The notes beneath the pieces were generated by a model that did no database searches, was not told the origin of the DNA, and worked only from the letters and a program-made list of their open reading frames with translations. A program made the position numbers and the translations under genes. From Neurospora crassa OR74A (taxonomy: Eukaryota; Ascomycota; Sordariomycetes; Sordariales; Sordariaceae): a stretch of 64,000 nt of DNA. The stretch covers positions 2,480,001 to 2,544,000 of the forward strand of contig NC_026501.1 of NCBI RefSeq assembly GCF_000182925.2, given 5' to 3'. Below, one piece after another: positions 46,647 to 57,428 of the stretch. Each line of letters opens with the position of its first letter. The stretch's first letter is position 1.

Positions 46647-49312
46647 CTAAGCCAAGTATCGGTACGTTGACGAGTCACCTTCAACCCGCTCCAGGTACTC
46701 TCTCGCCAGGAGGTCCTCGATCCGTTTCTTGATTAGCGGTACGTCGGGCTTGAAGCGGCCCATGAGTTGCGAGATCACCTCGTTTACGAGCTTGGTGTGG
46801 GCCAGTAACTTGCGTTGCCTGTTAAAGTAAAACGTTAGCTTCGGGACAAGATACATGTTAACCGACTCGGAATAGGGCAACGGGCAAAATGACTGACTTC
46901 ATAATTCTGACAACCGCCGCATCGATAACATGAGCGCGCGTCTGATCATTCTTCCTTTCCGTCTCCTTTCGCTCCTCGTCTCCCTCGACCTTGGAAATGC
47001 TGCTTATAACGGGAGCTTTGATCCTGATAGCCTTACTCACAAACTGTGCGTTGTAAGAGAACTTGTCGGTATTTTTGACGTTCTTTGTGGCCGGTTCCTT
47101 TAGCAGTACCCTGCACTTGGGAACACTCGAAAGTGAAGCCAGTGTCCGCATGAGCTCTGGTGCCGGAATGTTCGTCTTGGCTTGGATCTCGTCGAAGCTC
47201 AAACTTTCGCCGTCCACGAGATCGTTGAACAGCATAAGCACAATCATGCCATACGTCGAGACGTTTAGCTCATACCGCCTTTCCTTGCTCAAAGGTCCAG
47301 TCTCCTTGCCCGGAACCTTGGGGAACACACACTTGATGTCCGCATTGCCCGCCGAGCTAACCCATGTAAGAACACGGCCGCTCCTGTCCTTCAGGTAGTA
47401 CTTGTAAAAGCTCTCCTGGAGCCGCTTGATTTCGGGTGGATAGAAGCAATCCAGTTTCGCCCCTTCTCCCTTCGACGTACCACCACCCATTACCTCGGGT
47501 GGCCAGTTGTTGGTGGTCAGGACGTTGATGTTGAGGTCAACCATCTTATAGTCGGCATCACCTAAACTGGCGATATGGTCACGGTAGTTGTCGGTTAGGT
47601 CCTTGGACAACTCCATGTCCTTGAACATGCCTTCAAACTTGGATGTGAAATGATTGCCCATTTCTGACTTCATACGGGATACCATCTCCTTCTCGGTATG
47701 GATTTCAGACTTCCCATGCAGTAGCCGCTTGGCCAGATGTTTCTGGTAATACCTTTCGAACATGTCTCGATCTGTAAGATATCTGAGAAGAACGATGGCT
47801 TTATCCAAGACAGCGTCTACTTCGGCTTCCGTCTTGGTCTTGATGCCGCGTTTGAGGTTGTCATCAATGAATAGAGAAACATATTCAGAACTGCGATTGA
47901 AAGAGTTGATGAAGTCGGAGAAGCTTCGTGTGATAGCGGACTGTAGCAGGAGATCATCGCAGAAGCAATCGGACAATATTCTGTCGAACTTGTCCTTAAG
48001 CTGCAATACGTCGTCCACCCACTTGATAGCGGCAGCGGTTTGCTGCTGAGCCGGATTCAAGGTCTGGGGTTTGGCCTTCTCTGCCGCTTCGCCAGCATCC
48101 TCACCATCCCCAGCAGCTGCACCAGCGACGGAAAAGTCTGTGTTCTTGAGCGCCTTCTCAATCTCCAGTCCAAGCTCCCGCACTCTACGTTGTAGAATAA
48201 CCTTTAGCGCCGATTTCGTACTGTCCACTCTGGATATGAGTTGGTACAGGATCGAAAGGTCGTCCAAGCGATCATTGTCGATCATGGGCTTCAGGCCGCT
48301 CCCCTCCATGGCCAGAAAGACATCGAGCTTTGCCTCGATGAGCTCCTTCTCCACAACACTCGCGATTTTGTCGGTCGTCATAATTGATAGGGTAGTACCA
48401 CATCGCTCGCGCTCCTCGTTTAGTCGCCGTTGGGCATGGCGGAGCCACGTGCTGCAATTTGCTTCCTGGACCAGCTTCTCACACTCTTTACGGTAAAACT
48501 CGGTGCTTGCCTCGAGATACCGAGGTTCGAAAAGGGTTAGGTAAAGCCGATGGTTTTCGATCTCGTCATCTGTCTCGTATAAGCTCTCAAGCATCGCAGT
48601 TATTTTGCGCACTAGGTTTCGGTTGATGATATCGCCGTCGCGCTCCATGTTGATCAGGTCCAATATGACGGCGCAGAGAATGTCAAAGACGACAAAGTCT
48701 TGCTCGATGTCTTCTGCGGCGGCGCCAATGTGGCTCCGGAGGACATTGTTCCGGAAGAGACCAATTGTAACGGCAAACAGAGAGGGCTGCTTCGTCTCTA
48801 GGGTATAGACACGGTCGAGATACATGAGCACATCCGCAATCATGTTCATAGACCTATTGTGATCCGTCCATGAGTCTCGTATTCCGCGCAGGAACTTTTC
48901 GCCCATCTCCCTGCGCTCATGTGAACTCGACCCCGGGTGCTGAAGCAGCGATATGTTGATCAGGTTCTTGGTGATCAGGGCGGCGATGTTCGGCATGATG
49001 TGATCTCGGAACCACTCCTGCTCAAAGTCTCTAACCCTCTCGTAGAGTAGGGCGCCCTTCTTCCGAAGCACAATCTTGTATGAAGCTCGGTATAGTTGTT
49101 CGAAGGACAGACGGCCGGCGTTCTGTAGGTGAATATCGGTCATGGCGTCGCGCAAAAGGGCCCAGCATGGCTCGAACTCGCTCTGGTCTCGATTCGTTAT
49201 CGGCTAACATATCATTAGTTTAACTGCATGGTGAAAAACGCCCAAGCCGCGTAAGTAAACCCAATACACACACCTTCCTTATGGGCCTGATCTTGTTGGT
49301 TCTCGATGCCAT
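46647..49312 (-). CDS. cul-3: Cullin-3 ubiquitin ligase scaffold
   Basis: Three exons on the minus strand: 49312-49274, 49203-46898 and 46818-46647; 838 aa. Introns are 70 nt (GTGTGT...TTAG) and 79 nt (GTCAGT, GCTAAC, ACAG). The start MASRTNKIRPIRK joins PITNRDQSEFEPCWALLRDAM. The cullin repeats include MADVLMYLDRVY-type (MIADVLMYLDRVYTLE) and FRNNVLRSHIG. The cullin homology domain contains LTDRDMFERYYQKHLAKRLL and NWPPEVM. The C-terminal WHB domain carries the neddylation motif VVRIMK with the acceptor Lys at about 782, then RKLLAHTKLVNEVI and REYLERVEGDSSTYRYLA. Cul3 pairs with BTB adaptors and Rbx1. The acceptor-Lys codon is split by intron 2. Confidence 0.96.
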
Positions 49313-50426
49313 GATTGCGACGTTTGTGCTCCGTTCCTAAACCGCAAGGGTTTTTGTGAAGGGTGAAGTGGAAGTCCTGCAGGTGTGACCCCTCCAATAG
49401 TAGCTATAGTGTCAAGCGACCGCAGTCGGTAACCAGTAGGGGTATCGACGGTGTGTGCGTGAAGAAAAGGTCTGAATAGAAGACGCGTAATAGCTAAAGG
49501 GCTATGGTGATTGTGGCCAATGAGTCGTTATTGATGGAGAGTCACAAAGGAAGTTGTCAGGTCGAGCTGGGCCAGGGCGCGCGGGACGAGCTCTCAAAGG
49601 GTTGGAATGGGTTCTGCGATTCGCAGCAGATGTACACGATCCCCAGACCGAAGAAAGAAAACGTTTGGTGGTCCGCGAATCGTAAAGTATATGAACCCCC
49701 GGGGCTGAAAAAAAAAGACCAAATGGAGAAGTCAAGAGAAAGTGAAAACCCGAGGCATGTTAATTGCCAGAAGTGGCAAACGTGAGAGACGTGGTCGAGG
49801 ATGAAGTTTAGTAATGGAAGGGTACCTAAACGGTATTTGACAAACGGGAAGTTCAGGCACGCGGTAGATAGGTGTGGATCTCCAGGTACTAGGTACTTTC
49901 AACAGAGCTTAAGAGATCGAAGCAGTATCATAGTAGTAGTGTGTTGTAAGTATTATTACACGTTACGTACCAGCTCCAACGCCGGGCACCCAGTGTTGTT
50001 TACAGACTCAACAGAAACTCCGTTAATCTGGGTGAGTGTCGAGGGCAGCTCAAGATGAACACCAGATAGAGAGTACTTGGCCTTGCCACTTTACTGGAAT
50101 TCATCATCGACAGCATCGCCGGAAAGATGCGAACTGTTACAGGTGGAGAGGCGCACTGCAAGGGAAGTAGAGGCAAGTGGATTGGATATTCCGCAGGGAT
50201 CGTTATCGATAAGAAACATTGCGACAGGGTACCTACCTATGCGGGCGGGCGGGTCGCGATGCTGCTGGACTTCTACGGCGCAATGACGAAACGACCGGAT
50301 TCTATCCGAATCTATCGCATAATATCTTTTTTTTTGCGCAGAATATCATAATTTTTGGCCGTGATTCAACCAATTCCCAAACGGGATCCCATACCGACCC
50401 AACATTCCCATCTAATACCTCCAGCC
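49313..50426. other. Divergent promoter region
   Basis: About 1.1 kb between the divergent cul-3 and Zim17-like genes. No supported gene. Confidence 0.4.
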
Positions 50427-51143
50427 ATGGCCTCCAAACGAGCAGCGGCATCAACACTGTCCTGCATTACCCGACTCGGCTCGGCGCCGGCGCAATCGTT
50501 GAAAACCACAACCACAACGTCGCGCTTCCTCAACTACTTCGTTCACTCCTACAGCTCTCAGTGCCAGCGGCCAGTACCACTGTCACCGCAACAGCAAACA
50601 CAACAACGAGGAGATATCAACTACACACCAATCCGACAAAAACACACCATCCCTCGTCCTCGAAGCCAGCCCTCATCCTCCCCCGAACCTCAATCCCCTC
50701 CCTCCGACCAACAACAACCCGCACAACCCAAGCGTGACACGTCCCAAGTCCCCCAGTACGAGCTCACTTTCACCTGCATCCCCTGCGATCACCGATCCAA
50801 GCACAAGGTCTCCAAACAGGGTTACCACCACGGGTCCGTGTTGATCTCGTGCCCGAACTGCCGTAACCGACACGTCATCAGCGACCACCTCAAGCTCTTC
50901 GGAGATCGGAAAGTGACGGTCGAGGATTTGTTGAAAGAAAAAGGGATGATGGTCAAGAGGGGGACTCTGGGCGAGGATGGGGATGTGGAGTTTTGGGAGG
51001 ATGGGACAAGTACCATGAGGGAGCCGGAGCCGGAGCCGGCGCCGGAGAGGCCGAAGAAGGAGGTGGATAATAGTCCGCCGGGGTCAACTTTCAAGAATGT
51101 GAGGCCTGGAGAGGGGAAGAAGGATGGGGATGAGAGCAATTGA
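50427..51143 (+). CDS. zim17: Zim17/DNLZ-type zinc-finger protein, mitochondrial Hsp70 escort
   Basis: Single exon, 238 aa from the first true ATG (50427, MASKRAAASTL); the frame is open upstream but without an ATG. The N-terminus is rich in Arg, Ser and Thr without acidic residues, a typical mitochondrial presequence, followed by a Pro/Gln-rich linker. The DNL zinc domain spans about 110-175: LTFTCIPCDHRSKHKVSKQ, HHGSVLISCPNCRNRHVISD, HLKLFGD, with the CxxC...CxxC zinc site. Zim17 keeps mitochondrial Hsp70 soluble for import and Fe-S protein biogenesis. The C-terminal extension is acidic and Pro-rich (EPEPEPAPERPKK) and longer than in yeast. Confidence 0.92.
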   Translation: MASKRAAASTLSCITRLGSAPAQSLKTTTTTSRFLNYFVHSYSSQCQRPVPLSPQQQTQQRGDINYTPIRQKHTIPRPRSQPSSSPEPQSPPSDQQQPAQPKRDTSQVPQYELTFTCIPCDHRSKHKVSKQGYHHGSVLISCPNCRNRHVISDHLKLFGDRKVTVEDLLKEKGMMVKRGTLGEDGDVEFWEDGTSTMREPEPEPAPERPKKEVDNSPPGSTFKNVRPGEGKKDGDESN

Positions 51144-52283
51144 ATGTTGGATGGATAAAAGGGGGAGTGGCCATCACTGGAAATGCCTTGGCTGGAGAAA
51201 GAAGGGGCCGTGACGAGCGGGTGTGACTCTTTGGGTGTTCTGGCTTTTGGGAGTCGCTGACGGATTTACCAAGTCCAGCAAGGGCAATAAGGGTAGAGAA
51301 AAGAGAGAAGGCAACGGATATCATATGGACAGGCATTGCAGGCCAGTCTGTTGACGTTGGCATACCTGATGTCGAGAGTCATACTAATTGTATCATATGT
51401 ATAGAAGTATAAAACTGGGAAAGGTTCGGCAAAGCCCTCGCGCTAGGCAGCGGCTGGGAACATGATCTGGATGGCACGGACGGCTTATGAACATCAGACA
51501 CCAAGACATGATATTGTTGTTCTCTCGGTTCTTACCCCACGATACAAAGAAACCGTGGATACTCCCCCGTATTTTTAAGTACTTCAACGGATCCCGATAG
51601 CGAATAGGCCTCCAAGTCTCAGGGGCGAAGGATGGTTCACAAACCATTCACCCGATGTCTGACTTTTGGCGTTTAGGAAATAAGTCATCAACACTCCATC
51701 TATTATATTATTGGACCTGGACAACCATGCGTCAAACCAGCTATAAACACATTTCACAAGATCACGAACCGATGATCAGCAAATTTCCAGACCATATGGG
51801 CAGATAACATGTCACGGGAAGCAAGTGAGCATGAAGAAAGCATATCAAGGAAAGTATTCGAGGCTGCCTTCGATCGGCAAGCAGCCTCATCCTTGAATTC
51901 AGTGTCCGGGTGAGCGGGAGAGGTTCAGAACTAGCTAAGTACAGGCATGCTCCAATACCCCCCTTCCCATCCCACTTGAAGAATAATTGATAAAAACAGG
52001 ATTGCACAAGTATTGACCTATCCAATCCCTTTGTGTTGAGTGTGAACCCAAAAAGCTTCTGTGGTGTATGTAGATGTGTTGTACTTTTTTTTTTCCAGAA
52101 AGAAGTGAAGTGTGTAAAGAGGGAGCAAAAGTGATATATCCAAGCCTTTTCTCTGCCCCCTTTTGGTTTGCTTTGTCGTACCCTCTCCTAGGGAAGAAGA
52201 TTTCGGGGAAACATCTGCCGAAGTGATGAAAGTTAGCATTTGGGCTGCTCGGGGCATCTCGAGAGAGGGAAGCTGTTACTAAC
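51144..52283. other. Convergent intergenic region
   Basis: About 1.1 kb between the Zim17-like gene and the pheromone precursor, transcribed toward each other. No supported gene; probably 3' UTRs. Confidence 0.4.
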
Positions 52284-53183
52284 CTAGTTCTCATCGGAGT
52301 GAGCAGTGAGGATGGCACGAGCCACGTTGTACATGGCGTGCAAGTCACGGGTAGCCTTGGTGCAGGAGCCGTCGGGAGCGTTGCAAGCGGCCTCAGGGGA
52401 GGCATCACGCTTCCAGCAAACCTTTTTGGGGTGGAGCCTCATGTTGCACACCTGGGGATCACGCTTGCCGACGCGGTCGACGGGGCTGAAGGTGGTGTCA
52501 CGGAGAAGAAGGGCGGACTCGGCCTCGGCGGACTGGATGGCGGTCATGACGGCCTCGGCGGCGCGCTTGGCCTTCCAGCAGGACTGGCCGTGGATGCGGC
52601 ACCATTGCGGGTTGGCCTCAGCTTCGGGAGCAGCCTCGGGAGCGGCGTCACGCTTCTTCCAGCAGGACTGGCCGTGGATGCGGCACCACTGGGGCTCGGC
52701 CTCGGGGAGGGCGTCACGCTTCCAGCACGACTGGCCGTGGATCCGGCACCACTGGGCTTCGGCCTCACGCTTCTTCCAGCACGATTGGCCGTGGATGCGG
52801 CACCATTGTGCCTCGGCCTCGGCCTCACGCTTGGCGACCTTCTCGGTCTTCTTCTCCTCCTCGGTGGAGGGAGCGAACTTCTCTTGGAGGCTGAGCGAGT
52901 CGTAGTAGGCGTTAACGTCCTCCTGAGTGAGGGCGATGATGCCGGCAAGCTCGTCGACCTGGCGCTTGGCGACCTGGGCGGGCTGGTGGCCGGACTCATC
53001 GCGGGGAGGGAGACCACCCATGCCCTGGATGGCGTTGGCGAAGGCATCGGCAACACGCTTGACCTTCCAGCAGGACTGGCCATGGATCCGGCACCACTGG
53101 GCTTCGGCCTCGGCATTTGGCTGGGCGACCGGGGTGGCGGAGGCCACGGCGGCGAAGATGACAAGAGGGAGAGTGAACTTCAT
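52284..53183 (-). CDS. ccg-4: Alpha-factor-like mating pheromone precursor (CCG-4/PPG1 type)
   Basis: Single exon, 299 aa, from the ATG at 53183 ([20 protein letters not shown], a classical signal peptide). Five exact copies of the undecapeptide [11 protein letters not shown] are encoded at 53067-53099, 52776-52808, 52722-52754, 52659-52691 and 52575-52607. Each is preceded by EAEA- or PEA-type dipeptides (Ste13-like trimming) and followed by K, KR or KKR (Kex2-like cleavage). The undecapeptide is the published pheromone of Neurospora crassa (mat A) and Sordaria macrospora. The C-terminal part contains diverged cysteine segments ([15 protein letters not shown] and ACNAPDGSC) between further KR/TR sites. 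A long spacer (about 36-110) separates copy 1 from the cluster of four. The secreted peptide attracts trichogynes of the opposite mating type. Confidence 0.97.
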
Positions 53184-53332
53184 CTTGAACAAAACGGCTT
53201 GGATGAAGAATGTAAAAAGTGTCAACGAAAGGACCCTGTTGATTGAGAGAATGAAGACCTCTGAGGGTTGATTGGCAATGTCAAAGGTGATGGAGAAAAA
53301 AAGAAGTGTGTTCTGAGGTGGTCAACACCATC

Positions 53333-53341
53333 TTTTATATA
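53333..53341 (-). promoter_or_regulatory. TATA box of the pheromone gene
   Basis: The minus strand reads TATATAAAA here, 150 nt upstream of the ATG at 53183. A strong TATA element fits a highly expressed, regulated fungal gene. Confidence 0.6.
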
Positions 53342-56300
53342 CAGAATATCACGGCTGCTTAAGTCGTCTGCGCAGACATGTTTATTCAAACGCAATCTCT
53401 ATAGAACCGGAGGTTAACCTGGTCAGCGACAAGGATCGTCCAAGGAGGCGGTGGCCGCGAGGGAGGGAGCTCGTTCAAAGAAGACAACAGGCCGGTCCAG
53501 AACTAGGCAAAGGTGGTGAAAGGATCATCAGTGATGGTGTGGTTATTGAGGTCAAGGGTTTGCTTTGGTGGAGGTCGACGGAGGGGATTCGTCAATGGCT
53601 TATTCAGATCTCTATTCAGAGGAAGGCTTCATTGAGCCCAACGATAGAGCCACCTTCTCCCAGAGCATGGGAAGGGTTGCCACGACTAAAAACTCGAAGG
53701 GATGAAAGTTCGGTCCCGAGGTGTCGGAAACGTTGAAGAGCTTCAAGGCGATCGAGGTTCGGACGAAGACGTTCAGATCAGACTCGGTGCTTCGCCCAAT
53801 GATGGCCTGACGGAACTAGCCCAGTTGAAGATGCTTCATGCAGCCGGGGATACGGGACTCGGGGAGAAGCCAAACGTCTAAAGCAGGTTAGTTGTACGGA
53901 AGACAAAGCAAGGGCGAGGTGAAGATGAGGATGTAAGAGGCGTTTTGCGTTGATGCCACGTGAGAAATAGCGTCCTTCCAGAATAAGGCAGGGAACGTGA
54001 AGGAGAGGCATGGTGATTGTTTGGTGCATGCGGTGTGGTAGACTCGCGGCAAATTTAGGGGTCCGCAACAAAGTGTTTATTGAAGTTCTATTCAAACCCA
54101 TTTTGGGAAAGCGTGGTTGATTGCTCAAAGGACTAATTGCGCCTGGCCCCAGGCTTGGGCAAGCTGAACCTCTGGCGCCAGCTTTTCTTTGGAGTGGGAT
54201 CCAGTACCTCGAGGAAACAACAGAGGAACATCAAGAAACTATTGTTTCAGACAGAGAAATGAGTCGTATCGGAGTGTCCTCGTGGTTCATGCAGGAGACG
54301 CCGGTGTGATGTTGAACGAAGGTGGCACAACAAAGGACAAAAAAACAACAGAAGCGCCAGTTTCCAGCGCCTAAACGGTTTTCTTCTTATTGATCGTGGC
54401 ATCTGATCGTCTAATATCAGGAATGCGCTGCTTTCTTCCTCTTTCTTGCATGTTCCCAAGATCAACACTTTTTTTTATCCAGAGCAAGAAGCACTGTTTG
54501 CGAAGAGCCTGGTAAACCTGGCTTGCCTGGCCATCAAAAGTAGCTGACATAAGTAACCAACTCTTTTCATGCGAAATGCATGGCTTCTTCAATCTTATCA
54601 GAAGCTTTCCCCACGTGTTCAAGTCTATCCGCTCACTCTCGAGACGTGAGTTACTGTTCAGTTCAACTTGGGGGTTTTCCACGAACAACTGGTGCTCTTT
54701 CTGTGGTTAATTTACCCGGGAAATTCGTGATGGGTTATGTTTCAGTTGAACATGTTTCGTTCGCAATTGCAGCGAAGTATAGCAGATGCTCCGCTGGTAA
54801 AGTCTTCGGTATTGATACTGCGAGTTGTGATGGGTTGCAGTCCTGTCGATGGTGGTGTTGCGGAAGTGAAATTTGGGCCAGCAGCCCAGATCGATCAATG
54901 TGATTCATAGGACTGGAGTGTTCGCAGATCATTATAAAATGCGGTTGGTCGGGTTCTGCACGTCTGGCAACTCACCAAGCATATGGTATTCGGTTTACCG
55001 GTACAGTATTCCCATCAGGTCTCGAGAGGACTTCGGGCAGCTCCGAGGCGCCATGCAAAGTTTCCATTGTGAAAGTGCCGTGGATTTCCTTTACACTGTA
55101 CAGGTGGATCCAGAGCACTCACGTACTAACAATTTCTACGGCAAACCAGCACCAGGTCAGTTATCAGTCTTCAGAAGCTGCGAGGAGCGCTCCGTATCTA
55201 GCAACGCTGATTATACTGCCCGGCCTGATAGGGCTGGCTGGCTCAGTGGTCGGACCCTGAACTAGTAAGGTACACAGTACGTACACTAAAATCTGCAACA
55301 TGGAAGCGGGCTGCAGACAGTGCGTCATCCCAACTAAGCGGCCCGGGACCCCAAAGCTTTTCAACGGCATTTACACATCAGTCCTTAAAAGTTTGTTAGC
55401 GCCATACACGCCCCACATCTTCTCACAAGGGGGTAACAGGGGGGGCTGCAAGGCGGGATAGGTCTATCTACGAGCTCTGATTGGTTCAATTCAAAGTGAG
55501 AATCGGTTGATAGGAGGCATTCAACCACCCACATACAAACCCTCGAATTCTAACTAAATCAACTAGAATTACCCAGCGCACCCTCTATAAGCGGTATAAT
55601 TATAGGGTAATAACAGGGTACTTACAGCGGGCTGTAACATTCCCCATCTCCCCTGCTTAAAACCCCTGTCTGTAGGTACCAAGCTAACGAACTTACCAGG
55701 ACTGATGTGTATAATGGACCAACGACCGGATTCCGGCCTTTCACTTCACTCGGGTTTTTCAACGCGCCCGCGATGACCATTCGGGTTCGCCCGCAACCGC
55801 TGGCCTCGCCTGATCGGCTCAAAATCTCAGCAAAGATGCCCGGCACCACAGCGTCAGAACCCCCTTGACGAACACTCGGTAGCACACCCGGCATTGTCTT
55901 GATGGTTTGAACGTGTCAGGCGCCGATCCGAACGGGACCCAACGACCGAGCTCTCCGGCCATATGCCTCACGTACCAATCGTACTATGCAAAGCCGACAT
56001 GATATCAGGTTGATGTGTCGTGCCAACAGCGATGGGGAGATGAGGTAAAATACACCCTGCTCAACTCTCAGGGTTGCGGCTTGTTAGATTCTATTCGTCG
56101 AAAGTCCCACCGCGAGGTCATCCCGGCATCAGAGAAAATCTTGTCAGAGTTACCTCCGAGCTAGTTTTGTCCGAAGATGGGATCCCGGCGCTCAGGACCC
56201 TGTCCTTCTCTCACAACGGCATTTGGTGACATATTGACCGACGGCTCAAACAGCACCGATATCGCCCATCTTTTTATTTGAAGCGGTTGAGGAGGGGACT

Positions 56301-57428
56301 CCAATTGAAAAAGTCGCCCAGAAAAGACGCACTTATCAACGAACATCCGGCGCTAAATTTCCCACGAGACGAGCCAAAGGTACACATTTCGGCCGCTTAC
56401 AAAGTTTGAACCGAGGTTCCGCGCTTTTTTGGACATGGCAGATTACCAACACCAGTCCATGATGGCTATGATGGGGATATGATGCCTATGAGAGCGGAAC
56501 ACAGGGAAATGAACCCTCCTCTCTCCCTCCGTTCCTGCCCGTTGCCCCATAGTCGTCGATCAAGGCGGCATCTGCGGTAATACGCAAACAACTTGATGTC
56601 GTTGGTAGTATTCCCATCAACTTTGTCACTGTCATCTGTACAAGACGGGAAGCATCCATTAGTGCAACGGCTGCAACAGCAAACCGGAAGGTGGGATGAC
56701 TGATGCATGCGTCTTACCCAACAGTGGAGATGACTAATTCACCGAACGGTTATCCCCAAGCACAGTTCTTCCTGCTTCTTTTGAAGCCCCGAACTTTTCA
56801 TGATGACGGCTTCATGGTCCCCTTTAAGCGCCCAGATATCATACACTACCGTTTCAAAGTCAGTCGCGACGCGGCGAACTCATCCTCAGGTGACGACTTT
56901 TTGGACCCGACTTCCGACCGAACTCATCCGGCGCTCCCGGACCTCCCGGACCTTTCGGGATCCAGTCTGTTGACAGTATGCTCCGATCATTGTCCAGTCC
57001 CAATCCTTGCATGTTAAAGTTTTTCTTTTCTTTTCCACAGTTTGAGCTCCGCTCTTCCCGTGCAAGTGATAGTGCCATAGATCGAGGGTACCTGGAATTC
57101 CCGTTCATCTCCATGCATGGCTTTTGATATCATAATCGATATTTACCTGTCTATCCACTAATTTTGCGTTTACTCCTTCAGTTCATTCTCCTCTCACTCA
57201 ACTTTTACCTAGCCAACCAAATATTTCACAATAAGGCAGCTCTGTGGCCCGTTGTGCTGTGCTTATTTCCGGCTTCTACATCAGTTGTCGTCCTCTCATC
57301 CATCTTTCACTTGCGAAGGGCTCTACCACCCCCCCATCCACAAAACTTAAACCTCTCCGCCCATATCTCCGCATCTGGGGCTCAAGCACTGCCTCCCCCG
57401 CGCCCCAGAAATCTGCACATTCTTCACC
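53342..57428. other. Large intergenic region
   Basis: About 4.1 kb between the divergent pheromone and methyltransferase genes, the longest gene-poor stretch in the window. All frames are short and domain-free. A TpA-rich patch at 55.4-55.65 kb may be an old LTR remnant. The last ~250 nt (pyrimidine-rich) look like the leader of the gene at 57,429. The rest probably holds the upstream regulatory region of the pheromone gene. Confidence 0.4.
55420..55640 (-). mobile_element. Possible solo LTR remnant (retrotransposon fossil)
   Basis: On the minus strand the block opens TGTTACAGCCCGCTG and contains a TATAATTATA-like core, features seen in fungal Gypsy-type LTRs, and it is richer in TpA than its surroundings, as expected after RIP. 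No internal coding region and no clear target-site duplication were found. It looks old and degraded; boundaries are approximate. Confidence 0.2.

Noticed and set aside
52299-53246. Long open frame antisense to the pheromone precursor (315 codons)
   Set aside because: It is created by the repeated units read backwards. It has a repetitive Leu/Gly/Asp composition and no independent domain; the sense frame has signal peptide and processing sites.
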